Part shown: piece after piece, positions 1 through 8,716 of the stretch
Layout of the letters: the number at the start of each line of letters is the position of its first letter
How positions within the stretch are numbered: the first letter of the stretch is position 1
Source: JAPOXR01 sp963662395
GTDB taxonomy: Bacteria > Pseudomonadota > Alphaproteobacteria > Rhodobacterales > Rhodobacteraceae
Assembly (NCBI GenBank): GCA_963662395.1
Contig: OY759511.1
Coordinates: 4,340,001-4,404,000 of the forward strand
DNA length: 64,000 nucleotides
Reading direction: 5' to 3'
Notes under the pieces: generated by a model
Seen by the model: only the letters and a program-made list of their open reading frames with translations
Databases searched by the model: none
What the model was told of the DNA's origin: nothing
Translations under genes and position numbers: made by a program

Positions 1-995
1 TCTGCGGCGAGCCAGGCTCCCCGCCGGTCACACGCCTTGCCCGGGTGTCCTGACGTTTCGTTGTCCTCCTCCGCTCGGGCCGGCGACAGGACGGCGCCTT
101 CCGGTACCATCCCGGTGGTGGCGTATCTCCACGGCGCCACCGGCAACTTGCGCGCCAGCGCCACGATCCCCCGCTTGCGCGCCCGCCCGTCGCCGGCGCC
201 GACGTATTCCCGGAGCCATTTCGACCGCGCCAGGCCATCTGCACCAGGTGCTTTCGCGGCATCGGGCTGCCGGCCCTGCCGATCCCCTGGTCGTGGCCAG
301 CGCCGCCGCTCGCCCGGGGAACCGGCGCCGGTCCCGCAAGGCCGGCCGGCTCCCGGCGGTTCCGGACGATGCCTCCGTCTGCGTGGTCTCCGCCGGAGCG
401 GCATCCGCATCCCCGGTCCCGTCATCCTTCCCGGGCAGGCCGCCGGGCGCCTCCCGCGACGCCTTCGGCACGGCGGCCTTCTCCGCCTCGACCGTCCTCG
501 ATTCCGCGCCGACCGGCTCGAGCCGGTCGAGGCGCGCCCGGATTGCCTTCTTCGCCGGATCCCCGGCGGACACGCCGTGCAGCCCGGGCAGTCCGGAGAT
601 CGGGTTCGCGAGCCGCAGCCGCTCCTTCACCAGGCGCTCGCGCCGCCATCCCGGGCCCTGAGCGCCCGGACCATCCTGCGGGCGTCGATCCGGCCCGTCT
701 TCGCCTTCTTCCCGCGCCGAACCACCTCGAGGCTCGCCGGATCGCCGATCACGACACCGACCTGCGGCGCGTGCTCGCCGAGCCACCGGGCGAGCCGGAA
801 GCCCTCGTATCCGGCCCCGCAGGTCGGAAGCACCCGGGACGGCCCGTCGGCGCCGGCGCCGGCCTTCCCGACCTTGCCGGGCTCCCCCGGGTCGCCGATT
901 CCGACTGCCCGCGACGTTCCGCTCACTTCCAACGCGACGTACAGCGTGCCGACTTCGCCCCTGGAAGGGGCCACGTCGTTCAAGTCTTTCGACAT
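1..995 (-). pseudogene. IS110-family transposase, multiply frameshifted relic
   Basis: Transposase remnant read from 995 downward. A good ribosome site (AAGGAG) precedes ATG at 995. The first about 115 residues match the N-terminal RuvC-like domain of IS110 transposases, with YVALEVS near the start and the Lys-Thr-x-Arg-Ile-Asp-Ala motif around 640-700. That frame stops near 627. The family's next segment (RERLVKERLRLANPISGL) lies in a second frame at about 560-650, the Arg-Asp-Gln-Gly-Ile segment in a third frame at about 220-290, and the C-terminal ALARKLPVAPWRYATTG region in another frame at about 80-160. At least three frame changes mean no functional protein. The open frame continues off the left edge, so the true 3' end is not visible. 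It is not the same subgroup as the intact IS110 copy at 26.9-27.9 kb. Frame assignments are read by eye; the family call is firm. Confidence 0.65.
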
Positions 996-1336
996 TCCCG
1001 ATCTCCTTTCACCGGGCAAGGGGTTGCCGTCAAGCGGCCCCTTGCCACCACATGTCGATGTAGAGCGCCCCTCTGGATCGAATCATCCCCAAGGGCAATT
1101 CCCGACACGCTCATGGTATCTGCTGGAGCGCGGACTGGCCGCTGGCCCGGGGATAGAGCCTGTCAAGCAGCACTCCCTGGCACCCTGTATGGGATCAGGG
1201 CCGTAAGTGCTGCCCGACAAGGGGTCCAGGGGTTTGTGACTGCACGAATGATGCAATTGCCTTCGTTTCATCCGGTCGCAGAGTCCTGCCCGGCACGGGC
1301 GGTCCAGGAAGGCGCGGGAGAACCTCACGGCGATCA
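996..1336. other. Gene-poor stretch between two relics
   Basis: No coding region, RNA gene or repeat could be supported here. Open frames in this interval have low-complexity Arg/Pro/Gly-rich translations typical of non-coding GC-rich DNA. It separates the IS110 relic from the oxidoreductase stub and is probably decayed accessory sequence. Confidence 0.5.
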
Positions 1337-1501
1337 TCATTTGCCCGGTGTTCGTGCAGCCGACAGACCGGTAAGCCCGGCACCGACGACCGGGATGTCG
1401 GCCTCGCCGGGCAACCGCACCTGCGGAGTCAGCTGCGGGTGTCCGGCGCTCTCCCACCAGCAAGGGTACTGGCTGACATGACGGGACATTGGTCTCGACA
1501 T
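1337..1501 (-). pseudogene. N-terminal stub of an FAD-dependent (DAO-type) oxidoreductase
   Basis: A 54-codon open frame on the minus strand (first ATG at 1501, a second at 1489) ends in ADIPVVGAGLTGLSAAR followed by TPGK and a stop. This is the dinucleotide-binding start of D-amino-acid/glycine-oxidase-like FAD enzymes. The preceding Tyr-Pro-Cys-Trp-Trp-Glu-Ser segment fits the lead-in seen in that family. The protein stops a few residues after the FAD motif, and no continuation is recognisable in any frame below 1337, so only about a tenth of a normal about 430-residue enzyme remains. What is seen is the motif and the truncation; the family call is inference from a short match. Confidence 0.45.
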
Positions 1502-1562
1502 CGATGACTTCGCCGATCGGTGGTGGACAGGCGATGGCAGGGTCGGGGTCGAACCGGAGGCG

Positions 1563-2054
1563 CTACCGGAGAAGGTTCCGGACCCGCGCCCTGACCGCGG
1601 CGGAGCTGTCACCGGATGCCCGGTGAACTCGTGCCATGTCGGCTTCGGCATCGGGATGCCCATGGAGGGCAAGGCGATAGAGGGCATCGAGAGCCCAGGC
1701 CCGGACCATCTTCCCGGAACCGGTCGCATGGGGAAGGACCGCGTCCCGAAACTCGCTGACCCGGACCTCCGACAGGTCGAGAAACCGGACGATCTGCAGG
1801 ACATGCAGCCGCGCCAGCCAACTCTCCAGCAACGGGAACATCTCGGAGATCTCCCTGCTGGTCGCCGATGAGGCAGTGCCAACCTCCCTGATCCGCCTGC
1901 CGAGCAGCCAGGTGGCAGCGGTCTGTGCCTGGTTTGCCGACGCCGCCGTGATCAGGATTCCGGTGAACTGATCCGAGTCCCGATGCCGTTCATGGATGTT
2001 CTCGAGCTCGGCCACAGAGGGCATTGTGTTCGATTCGAGTTCGAAAAGAAGCAT
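1563..2054 (-). CDS. Hypothetical helical (HEAT-like) protein
   Basis: 163-residue protein. The ATG at 2054 is chosen over an upstream in-frame ATG (2138) because GGAG lies 8-9 bases before it. The sequence is Ala/Leu/Arg-rich and predicted mostly helical. The C-terminal part (VRAWALDALYRLALHGHPD, then AVRARVRNLL) has the paired-helix pattern of HEAT-type repeats. Cysteines, a signal peptide and membrane segments are absent, suggesting a cytosolic scaffold or adaptor. I do not recognise the family. It is divergent from the dehydratase at 2333, with about 280 bases between them, and lies next to decayed genes, so it may be accessory. Coding reality is supported by the ribosome site and balanced composition. 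Confidence 0.55.
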   Translation of the reverse strand: MLLFELESNTMPSVAELENIHERHRDSDQFTGILITAASANQAQTAATWLLGRRIREVGTASSATSREISEMFPLLESWLARLHVLQIVRFLDLSEVRVSEFRDAVLPHATGSGKMVRAWALDALYRLALHGHPDAEADMARVHRASGDSSAAVRARVRNLLR

Positions 2055-2332
2055 ACGTGAGTCTCCGGTATCGCCGACTGCCCGCATGGCAGTCGGAGTC
2101 CCGGAATGGTAATCGACTGCAGGGCTTCGGGCCAGCAATGTCCGGCCTTTCGCTGCCGATCTGTGCCTGCGCGCCCTGCCTGCGCAGCCGGAATGGCCGC
2201 CATCGGCAGCCGGACAACCTCCATTGTCATTGAGATTTGATCTGCCCGGATGTAGTTCGGGAGCATCGGGGCCAGGGTTTGGCAGCAGGAGGTGCTGTTA
2301 CTGGCCGAAAACAGCGTTTGCAGGAGAGTTTC

Positions 2333-4042
2333 ATGGTCAGCAAGCGCCGGAGCGCTGGCTGGTATGGAAAAGCCGACAAGGATGGATTCATTCACCGGAG
2401 CTGGACGAAGAACCAGGGATTTCCTGACCACGCCTTTGACGGGCGGCCGGTCATCGGCATCTGCAATGCCTGGTCGGAGCTGACCCCGTGCAATTCGGGA
2501 TTGCGAACGCTGGCCGAGGCGGTCAAGCGCGGTGTCCGGGAGTCCGGCGGATTCCCGGTCGAGTTTCCGGTCAGTTCTCTTGGCGAGACCCAGATGAAGC
2601 CGACCGCGATGCTGTTCCGCAACCTGCTGGCGATGGATGTCGAGGAATGCGTCCGCGCATGCGGCATGGACGGGGTGGTTCTGCTCGGTGGCTGCGACAA
2701 GACGACCCCCGGCCAGCTGATGGGTGCAGCATCGGTCAACCTGCCGACCATCGTCGTGTCGGCAGGCCCGATGCTGAATGGAAAATGGCGTGGTGGAGAT
2801 ATCGGCGCCGGAACCGATGTGTGGAAGTTCTCCGAGGATGTCCGGGGTGGACAGATGAGCCTGCAGGATTTCATGTCGGCCGAGTCGGGAATGAGCCGGT
2901 CTGCAGGTGTCTTCATGACCTTGGGGACGGCATCGACGATGGCCAGCCTGGTGGAATCCATGGGCATGAGCCTTCCGGCCAATACGGCCCTGTCGGCCGT
3001 TGACGCACGGCGCACGGCGCTCGCACACATGACCGAACGTCGCATCGTGGCAATGGTCGAGGAAGACCTGAAAATGTCGGAAGTCCTGACACGGGGCAGC
3101 TTCGAGAACGCCATCCTTGCCAATGCGGCAATCGGCGGGTCGACCAATGCGGTGGTGCATCTCCTGGCGCTGGCCGGTCGGCTGGGCGTGGAGCTGAGCC
3201 TGGATGATTTCAATCTCGGCACCGACATTCCATTGCTGGTCAACTGCATGCCTTCCGGCAAGTATCTGATGGAGGATTTCTGCTATGCTGGCGGCGTACA
3301 GGCGGTTTTGAAGGAGATTTCCGGGGTGCTGCGCCCGGCGAACACGGTGATGGGGTGTGATATCTCCACCTGTTGGAACAGCGCCGAGTGCTTCAACCGC
3401 GATGTCATTCACGAGTATGCCTCTCCGCTGAAGCCGCGCGCGGGCATTCGTGTGCTGCGGGGATCGCTGGCACCGGACGGGGCCATCATCAAGCCATCAG
3501 CGGCTGGTCCCAGGCTCCTTGTTCATGAAGGTCCGGCACACGAGTTTGAAAATATCGAGGATATGAAGAACAGGACTGATGATCCCGATCTTCCGGTCAC
3601 GCCGGAGACCGTGCTCGTGCTCAAGGGATGTGGGCCACGGGGCTATCCGGGGATGCCGGAGGTAGCCAACATGCCGATACCCGGGAAGCTGGCCAGGGAA
3701 GGGGTGCGGGACATGGTGCGGGTTTCGGATGCGCGCATGTCCGGGACTGCATACGGCATCGTCGTGCTGCATGTATCGCCTGAATCGGAGGCAGGTGGTT
3801 CATTGGCGCTGGTCAGGACCGGAGATGCGGTCAGGCTGGATACCGCCAGCGGCATCCTTGACCTGCAGGTCGACGAGATGGATCTGGAGCGGCGACGGGC
3901 CGGGTGGCAACGGCAGGAGCCTCGCCATGATCGCGGCTATGCCAGGCTCTATGTCGACCATGTTCTCCAGGCAAATACGGGAGCCGGTCTCGACTTTCTG
4001 GTCGGAATCGACCCCCGTCCGGTTACGCGGGAAAGCCATTGA
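2333..4042 (+). CDS. IlvD/Edd-family dehydratase (sugar-acid or dihydroxy-acid dehydratase-like)
   Basis: 569 residues, full family length. Members dehydrate sugar acids (arabinonate, xylonate, 6-phosphogluconate) or dihydroxy-acids using an Fe-S cluster and Mg. The ATG at 2333 has AGGAGA just upstream. Seen: NAWSELTPCN with cluster ligand Cys53, GGCDKTTPGQ with Cys121 and the Mg-site Lys123, and DARMSGTAYG with the catalytic Ser near the C-terminus. Overall resemblance is to the arabinonate/xylonate dehydratase branch rather than biosynthetic IlvD. Odd: the third cluster cysteine, normally in G-x-C-x-x-M-G-T-A-S-T-M, is Phe194 here (GVFMTLGTASTM). This would remove an iron ligand unless another Cys substitutes, for example in GCDISTCWNSAEC. 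The S49 peptidase gene follows without a gap. The substrate is not deducible. Confidence 0.85.
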   Translation: MVSKRRSAGWYGKADKDGFIHRSWTKNQGFPDHAFDGRPVIGICNAWSELTPCNSGLRTLAEAVKRGVRESGGFPVEFPVSSLGETQMKPTAMLFRNLLAMDVEECVRACGMDGVVLLGGCDKTTPGQLMGAASVNLPTIVVSAGPMLNGKWRGGDIGAGTDVWKFSEDVRGGQMSLQDFMSAESGMSRSAGVFMTLGTASTMASLVESMGMSLPANTALSAVDARRTALAHMTERRIVAMVEEDLKMSEVLTRGSFENAILANAAIGGSTNAVVHLLALAGRLGVELSLDDFNLGTDIPLLVNCMPSGKYLMEDFCYAGGVQAVLKEISGVLRPANTVMGCDISTCWNSAECFNRDVIHEYASPLKPRAGIRVLRGSLAPDGAIIKPSAAGPRLLVHEGPAHEFENIEDMKNRTDDPDLPVTPETVLVLKGCGPRGYPGMPEVANMPIPGKLAREGVRDMVRVSDARMSGTAYGIVVLHVSPESEAGGSLALVRTGDAVRLDTASGILDLQVDEMDLERRRAGWQRQEPRHDRGYARLYVDHVLQANTGAGLDFLVGIDPRPVTRESH

Positions 4043-4050
4043 TCCCGGTC

Positions 4051-4938
4051 ATGATGTCCGGGCTGGCCACGACAATGTCGCGGCTTGCCAGGGTCACCGG
4101 TCTTGCAGCCGGAAGACTGGGTTCCTACATCTCCGTCATGCGACTGAATCCGTTCAAGAAGAAGACTCCTCTGGTGGCAGCAATCCGGCTCGAAGGAGTG
4201 ATCGCGCCCGGTTCCCGCCGGCACTCCGGTTCACTCAACGATCATGGTTTGGCCGGCCTGATCGAAAAGGCGTTTCGCAAGGGCAAGCCAAGTGCCGTCG
4301 CCCTCGTCGTCAACAGCCCCGGAGGCTCGCCGGTCCAGTCATCGCTGATCGGCAGCAGGATTCGCCGCCTGTCGGAAGAGCGCGGCATTCCCGTCTACGC
4401 GTTCGTGGAGGATATGGCTGTATCGGGAGGTTACTGGATCGCCGCCTCTGCCGACGAGATTTTTGCCGATGCCAACTCGATTGTCGGCTCGATCGGGGTG
4501 ATATCGTCCTCATTCGGGTTTCAGGAATTCCTGCAGAAAGCCGGCATTGAACGCCGGGTCCATACTGCAGGCGAGGACAAGGGAATCCTGGACCCGTTCC
4601 TGCCCGAGGACCCGAAGGACGTGGAGCGGCTGAAACAGCTGCAGGAAAACGTGCACCGGAACTTCATTGCCCATGTCAAGGCAAGGCGCGGCGGCAGGCT
4701 GAAGGGCGAGGATCTGTTTACCGGCAAGTTCTGGTCCGGAGAACCGGCCGCCGAGACCGGCCTGATAGACGGAATTGGCAGTCTGGTGCCGAAAATGAAG
4801 GAGGTATTCGGCGAAGAGGTCCGGTTCCGGACCTATTCCGGGCAGCGGAAATTCCCTTTCAACCTGGGCTCAGGAATCGCCGGGTCGGCGGCTGACGCAT
4901 TGGAGGAGCGTCTTCTCCGTGCCCGGTTCGGGCTGTAG
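4051..4938 (+). CDS. S49-family serine peptidase (SohB/SppA-like)
   Basis: 295 residues from ATG 4051. A TTG at 4039 overlapping the upstream stop and an ATG at 4138 (giving a protein starting MRLNPFKK) are alternative starts. S49 peptidases use a Ser/Lys dyad to cleave signal-peptide remnants or membrane proteins. Visible: the VVNSPGGSP strand-turn, the nucleophile Ser in EDMAVSGGYW, a SIGVI segment, and the general-base Lys in GEDKGILDPF. The single catalytic domain and about 300-residue length match the short bacterial/alphaproteobacterial type rather than the double-domain SppA. The N-terminus lacks a clear membrane anchor, though the residues before MRLNP are weakly hydrophobic. It is immediately downstream of the dehydratase and in line with the SDR at 4975, suggesting one transcript. 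Confidence 0.85.
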   Translation: MMSGLATTMSRLARVTGLAAGRLGSYISVMRLNPFKKKTPLVAAIRLEGVIAPGSRRHSGSLNDHGLAGLIEKAFRKGKPSAVALVVNSPGGSPVQSSLIGSRIRRLSEERGIPVYAFVEDMAVSGGYWIAASADEIFADANSIVGSIGVISSSFGFQEFLQKAGIERRVHTAGEDKGILDPFLPEDPKDVERLKQLQENVHRNFIAHVKARRGGRLKGEDLFTGKFWSGEPAAETGLIDGIGSLVPKMKEVFGEEVRFRTYSGQRKFPFNLGSGIAGSAADALEERLLRARFGL

Positions 4939-4974
4939 GCCGGCACCGGCTGCCGCGCCGCGAGGATTTCTGCC

Positions 4975-5781
4975 ATGATATCCGGAGGAGCAGCACTGGT
5001 CACCGGCGGAGCCAGGCGAATCGGCCGGTCCCTTGTGCAGGCGCTTGCCGACCGCGGGCATGATGTCGCGATTCATTTCAACCAATCCGGAAGCGAGGCG
5101 CAGTTCACGGCCGAAGAGGCCAGGACGACAGGGGTGAATGCCATACCGCTGCCCGCCGATTTCGAAGACGAGGGGGCGGTGCTTTCGCTGGTTGCCCGAG
5201 CCTCCGAGGCGCTCGGCAAGCCGATTTCCATCCTGGTCAACAACGCTGCGGTCTTCGAACATGATCGAATCGAGACCGCAACCAGCGAAGGCTGGCACCG
5301 CCATCTCCGGTCAAACCTCCAGGCACCGTTTTTCCTGACCCAGGCATTTGCCCGGCAGGCACCGGCGGTCACGACCGACGAATCGGGGGAACTTGTGGCC
5401 AATGCGGTGATCATCAACATGGTGGACAACCGGGTGTTGCGCCCTACCTCGGATTTCGCAACCTACTCGGTGTCAAAGGCAGGATTGTGGGCCCTGACCC
5501 AATCTTCGGCGGTGGAGCTGGCACCGGCTATCCGGGTGAATGCAATTGGTCCCGGCCCGACACTCCCCGGCGAGAGGCAAACCGAAGACCATTTCAGGCG
5601 TCAGCGACGTGGCGCGATACTGGGTCGGGGCGCCAGTATTGCCGACCTGATCGCAGCCCTTGGCTGCATCCTGGATTCGGACTCGATGACTGGCCAGCTA
5701 CTCTGTCCGGATGGCGGCCAGTTCATGCAGTGGCATTATCGGCCTGTCGGCACCGGCAATCCGGTTGATGATGGCGGCTAA
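4975..5781 (+). CDS. SDR oxidoreductase, pteridine-reductase-like
   Basis: 268 residues; GAGGA lies 8 bases before the ATG. It is a short-chain dehydrogenase with a Rossmann fold. Seen: the cofactor motif TGGARRIGR, where the Arg at the motif end favours NADPH and resembles pteridine reductases and FolM; NNAAVFEHD; and the catalytic Tyr and Lys in YSVSKAGLWALTQ. IRVNAIGPGPTLPG follows. The TGxxxRxG form and the short C-terminal region ending in DGGQFMQW suggest dihydropteridine/dihydromonapterin reduction, but this is inference. It follows the S49 peptidase by 36 bases on the same strand. Confidence in the SDR call is high and in the substrate low. Confidence 0.85.
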   Translation: MISGGAALVTGGARRIGRSLVQALADRGHDVAIHFNQSGSEAQFTAEEARTTGVNAIPLPADFEDEGAVLSLVARASEALGKPISILVNNAAVFEHDRIETATSEGWHRHLRSNLQAPFFLTQAFARQAPAVTTDESGELVANAVIINMVDNRVLRPTSDFATYSVSKAGLWALTQSSAVELAPAIRVNAIGPGPTLPGERQTEDHFRRQRRGAILGRGASIADLIAALGCILDSDSMTGQLLCPDGGQFMQWHYRPVGTGNPVDDGG

Positions 5782-6133
5782 GGCCCGGGCTGGCAGATTT
5801 CCACCGGTCTCACGGAAATGTCAGATCGGTTTCCCTGAAAATCCGGAATTTCGACCCATGTTTTCAGGAGAATCGTGAAATCTTGTAAAATCAATGACTT
5901 GCGAGTTAGGGGTCTTGATTTCCCTCACCGCGCCTTTTCTCTGAATCTGTTTGGAATTCCGAAAGAAATGCCGATTTTCCTAGAGTTTTCCCCATAATTT
6001 TCCACAGGCTGAATATTTGCGCTTGCGGGCACAGTCTGCTTGCCGGCTGGGCTGTCGGTGCAATAATGTGAGCCGAATTGGCCGGAGTATCGGCCAGGTT
6101 GTGACATCGCGACTGTTCCGGCCGCAGGCATTC
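5782..6133. other. AT-rich intergenic region with DnaA-box-like 9-mers
   Basis: About 350 bases without a supportable gene between the SDR and uvrC. The part from about 5865 to 6015 is clearly AT-richer than the surroundings. It contains TTTTCCCCA (5986-5994) and TTTTCCACA (5998-6006), the second fitting the TTWTNCACA DnaA-box consensus and the first differing by one base. A uvrC promoter is likely in this stretch, but no convincing -35/-10 pair could be singled out. Confidence 0.4.
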
Positions 6134-7969
6134 ATGAAGACCGGCGTCAAACTTATCCAGTCCTATGTCGAGGCGCTTGACGGCAGCCCGGGTGTCTACC
6201 GCATGCTCAATGAGCGTGGCGAGGTGCTCTATGTGGGGAAGGCACGAAATCTCAGGAACCGGGTCCGGAGCTACACCACCCTCGCTGGCCAGAACCACCG
6301 GATCTCCAGGGTCATCAACTCGACGGCGTCGATGATGTTCCTGACCACCCGCACCGAAACCGAGGCGTTGCTGCTCGAGCAGAATCTCATCAAGCAGCTG
6401 AAGCCCCGGTACAACGTACTTCTTCGGGACGACAAGAGCTTCCCCTCGATCCTGGTTTCGCGGGCCCACGCCTTTCCCCAGGTCAGGAAGCATCGCGGCA
6501 CCAAATCGGAAAAGGGAAACTACTTCGGCCCGTTCGCCTCGGCCGGATCTGTCAGTCGCACATTGAGCCAGTTGCAGAAGGTGTTCCTGTTGCGAAACTG
6601 TTCGGATTCGACCTTTTCCAACCGGACACGGCCATGCCTGCTGCACCAGATCAAGCGGTGCAGCGCCCCCTGCGTGGGGTTGATCTCGGAGGCCGAATAC
6701 GCGGCACTGGTGAAGGATGCCGAGAGGTTTCTCGCCGGCAAATCCTCGCATATCCAGGAACAGCTCGCCGCTGAAATGTCGGAGGCTTCCGACCGGCTGG
6801 ATTTCGAGAGGGCGGCGGTCATCCGCGATCGGATCGCCGCCCTCACCCAGGTCCAGAGCGTGCAGGGAATCAATCCGCGCCTGGTTCGCGAGGCCGATGT
6901 CATCGGGCTTCATCACGAAGCGGGGCAGGCTTGCGTGCAGGTGTTCTTCATCCGGGCCAACCAGAACTGGGGAAACCACGCCTATTTTCCGAGGACCGGG
7001 TCCGGTGCCGAGGCGCCGGAGATCCTGCAGGCGTTCCTCGGGCAATTCTACAGCAACAAGACACCGGCGCGGCTGATCCTGCTGTCAAGCCCGATCGAGG
7101 ATCAGAAACTCATGGAGGAGATCCTGTCGGAAAGAAGCGGCCATACGGTCAGGATCGCGGTGCCGATCAGGGGTGAGAAGGCGGTGTTGACGGCGAACAC
7201 GGTGCGCAATGCGCGGGAGGCGCTGGCCATGAGGGTTGTCGAGACCGCAGCCCAAGGGAAGCTTCTGGCCGGTCTGGGAGAGGTGGTCGGTCTCGAGCAG
7301 GCGCCGGGCAGGGTGGAGGTGTATGACAATTCGCACATGCAGGGAAAGAACTCGGTTGGCGCCCTGATCGTTGTTGGCCCCGAAGGATTCGTGCGCAATT
7401 CATACCGGAAATTCAATTTCAGGGATCCACAGACCCGGTCGGGCGATGATTTCAGCATGATGCGGGAGGTGCTCGGCAGGAGATTCGAACGGTTGAGCCG
7501 GGAAGATCCTGACCGGGAGACGGAAGAGTGGCCGGACCTGCTGGTCATTGATGGCGGCAAGGGCCAGGTTTCCAGCGTCACTGCCGTGCTGGAGGATCTG
7601 GGAGTTCGGGACATGCCGGTTGTCGGCGTGTCCAAGGGCAGGCAGCGCAATGCCGGGCTGGAGCAACTGCACCTGGCTGACGGCACGGTTCGTGCTCTGC
7701 AACCGCAGGACCCGGTGCTGTATTTCATCCAGCGAATCCGCGACGAGGCGCACAGGTTTGCGATTGGTGCCCACCGGTCGAAGCAGAGAAAATCCACCTC
7801 GGCAACGCCGATTGATGATATCCCGGGGGTGGGTGCGGCGCGGAAATCGGCATTGCTGGCCCGCTTCGGGTCGGCGACCGCCATAGGCCGGGCCGGGCTG
7901 GAGGATCTGCAAGCAGTCAAGGGGGTGTCAAGAAGGCTTGCCCAAACCATCTACGAGCATTTTCATTGA
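6134..7969 (+). CDS. uvrC: Excinuclease ABC subunit C
   Basis: 611 residues, normal UvrC length. UvrC makes the two incisions around UvrB-bound DNA damage in nucleotide excision repair. Domains in order: N-terminal GIY-YIG nuclease (SPGVYRML ... EVLYVGKARNL) for the 3' cut; UVR domain near residues 200-235 that binds UvrB; the RNase H-like endonuclease region (YDNSHMQGKNSVGA, with VIDGGKGQ) for the 5' cut; and a C-terminal helix-hairpin-helix pair (DDIPGVGAARKSALL). A Cys-rich patch (CLLHQIKRCSAPC) is the Fe-S/Zn-like cluster of many UvrCs. The start is taken at ATG 6134, which puts the usual few residues before the GIY-YIG domain; GTG 6100 or TTG 6017 are possible extensions. In relatives pgsA-moaD-moaE often follows directly; here about 1.3 kb intervenes. 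Confidence 0.95.
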   Translation: MKTGVKLIQSYVEALDGSPGVYRMLNERGEVLYVGKARNLRNRVRSYTTLAGQNHRISRVINSTASMMFLTTRTETEALLLEQNLIKQLKPRYNVLLRDDKSFPSILVSRAHAFPQVRKHRGTKSEKGNYFGPFASAGSVSRTLSQLQKVFLLRNCSDSTFSNRTRPCLLHQIKRCSAPCVGLISEAEYAALVKDAERFLAGKSSHIQEQLAAEMSEASDRLDFERAAVIRDRIAALTQVQSVQGINPRLVREADVIGLHHEAGQACVQVFFIRANQNWGNHAYFPRTGSGAEAPEILQAFLGQFYSNKTPARLILLSSPIEDQKLMEEILSERSGHTVRIAVPIRGEKAVLTANTVRNAREALAMRVVETAAQGKLLAGLGEVVGLEQAPGRVEVYDNSHMQGKNSVGALIVVGPEGFVRNSYRKFNFRDPQTRSGDDFSMMREVLGRRFERLSREDPDRETEEWPDLLVIDGGKGQVSSVTAVLEDLGVRDMPVVGVSKGRQRNAGLEQLHLADGTVRALQPQDPVLYFIQRIRDEAHRFAIGAHRSKQRKSTSATPIDDIPGVGAARKSALLARFGSATAIGRAGLEDLQAVKGVSRRLAQTIYEHFH

Positions 7970-8716
7970 GACGACGATGTCCCGATCACGGCCGGGCACC
8001 AGATTGACCTTGACAGCAGCCGGCATCACCTTCGGCCCCGAGGGCCGTGTCCTGGTCACACGTGCCGATGAGGATCTGAAGGATCGGAGCCTTGCTGCCT
8101 CCTTCGTCTTCGACCCGCAGCCGTCCTCGGCGCGGCCCGTCGGTGAGCATGCGGCAGGTGAGCAGATCCGCCGCCGCCGGGGGTGTCGTTCACGCCAGGT
8201 CCGCTCGGGGAGGCACGAGGCGACAAGCCATGGCTCGGTGGCGGCGCGGCCCCCGGTGGGCGATTCATCGGAAGCCCGAAGTCGGGTTCGGATTGTCGGA
8301 TAATGGGCGTGACACCACATTGGGCTGGCGTCTGACACCGGAGCGAGGGGCACCCGCCTGTCGCCGGGGGTGCATACGACCAATCGCAAGACCAGGGGAG
8401 ATCGGCGTCAGAGCAGAGCGTCGGGCTGCAGATCACTGCCTGCTGGTGAGCGGTGCCGGGAAGGTCATGCCGGTGGCGAATCTCTGCATGCGATCGTTTG
8501 CGGCAACCGTCATGCCGTTTGCGCAACCACCTTCGTGGCACGGAGACTGCTTCGAAGCACGATATGGAATCCCGGCGATCGAGGCGCGCCGAAATGCCGC
8601 CGGGGAACTCAATTCCTGGCGGTCAAGAGCGCGGGTCCTCGGTCCGGATGTTCGATCCATGCCCGCCGATCCTGTTCCAGGACGGCAGGCATTCAGGTGA
8701 TCATGCGAAGCGGTGC
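7970..8716. other. 747-base region with no supportable gene
   Basis: Open frames exist on both strands but none shows a recognisable family, a good ribosome site or normal protein composition. A plus-strand frame starting near 7976 (MSRSRPGTRLTL...) has a plausible first 50 residues and then turns Arg/Ser/Gly-rich, so it could be a decayed gene start. The stretch lies where pgsA would be expected directly after uvrC, so it is probably inserted or degraded DNA. Confidence 0.4.

Noticed and set aside
1952..3412. A 486-codon minus-strand ORF opposite the dehydratase
   Set aside because: Shadow of the IlvD/Edd gene; His/Arg/Gln-rich translation without family similarity.
5906..7045. A 379-codon minus-strand ORF opposite uvrC
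   Set aside because: Antisense shadow of a clearly conserved gene; no ribosome site or recognisable domain.
8092..8700. A 202-codon plus-strand ORF in the uvrC-csp interval
   Set aside because: Arg/Pro/Ser-rich, no ribosome site and no recognisable family; reported only as a gene-free region.
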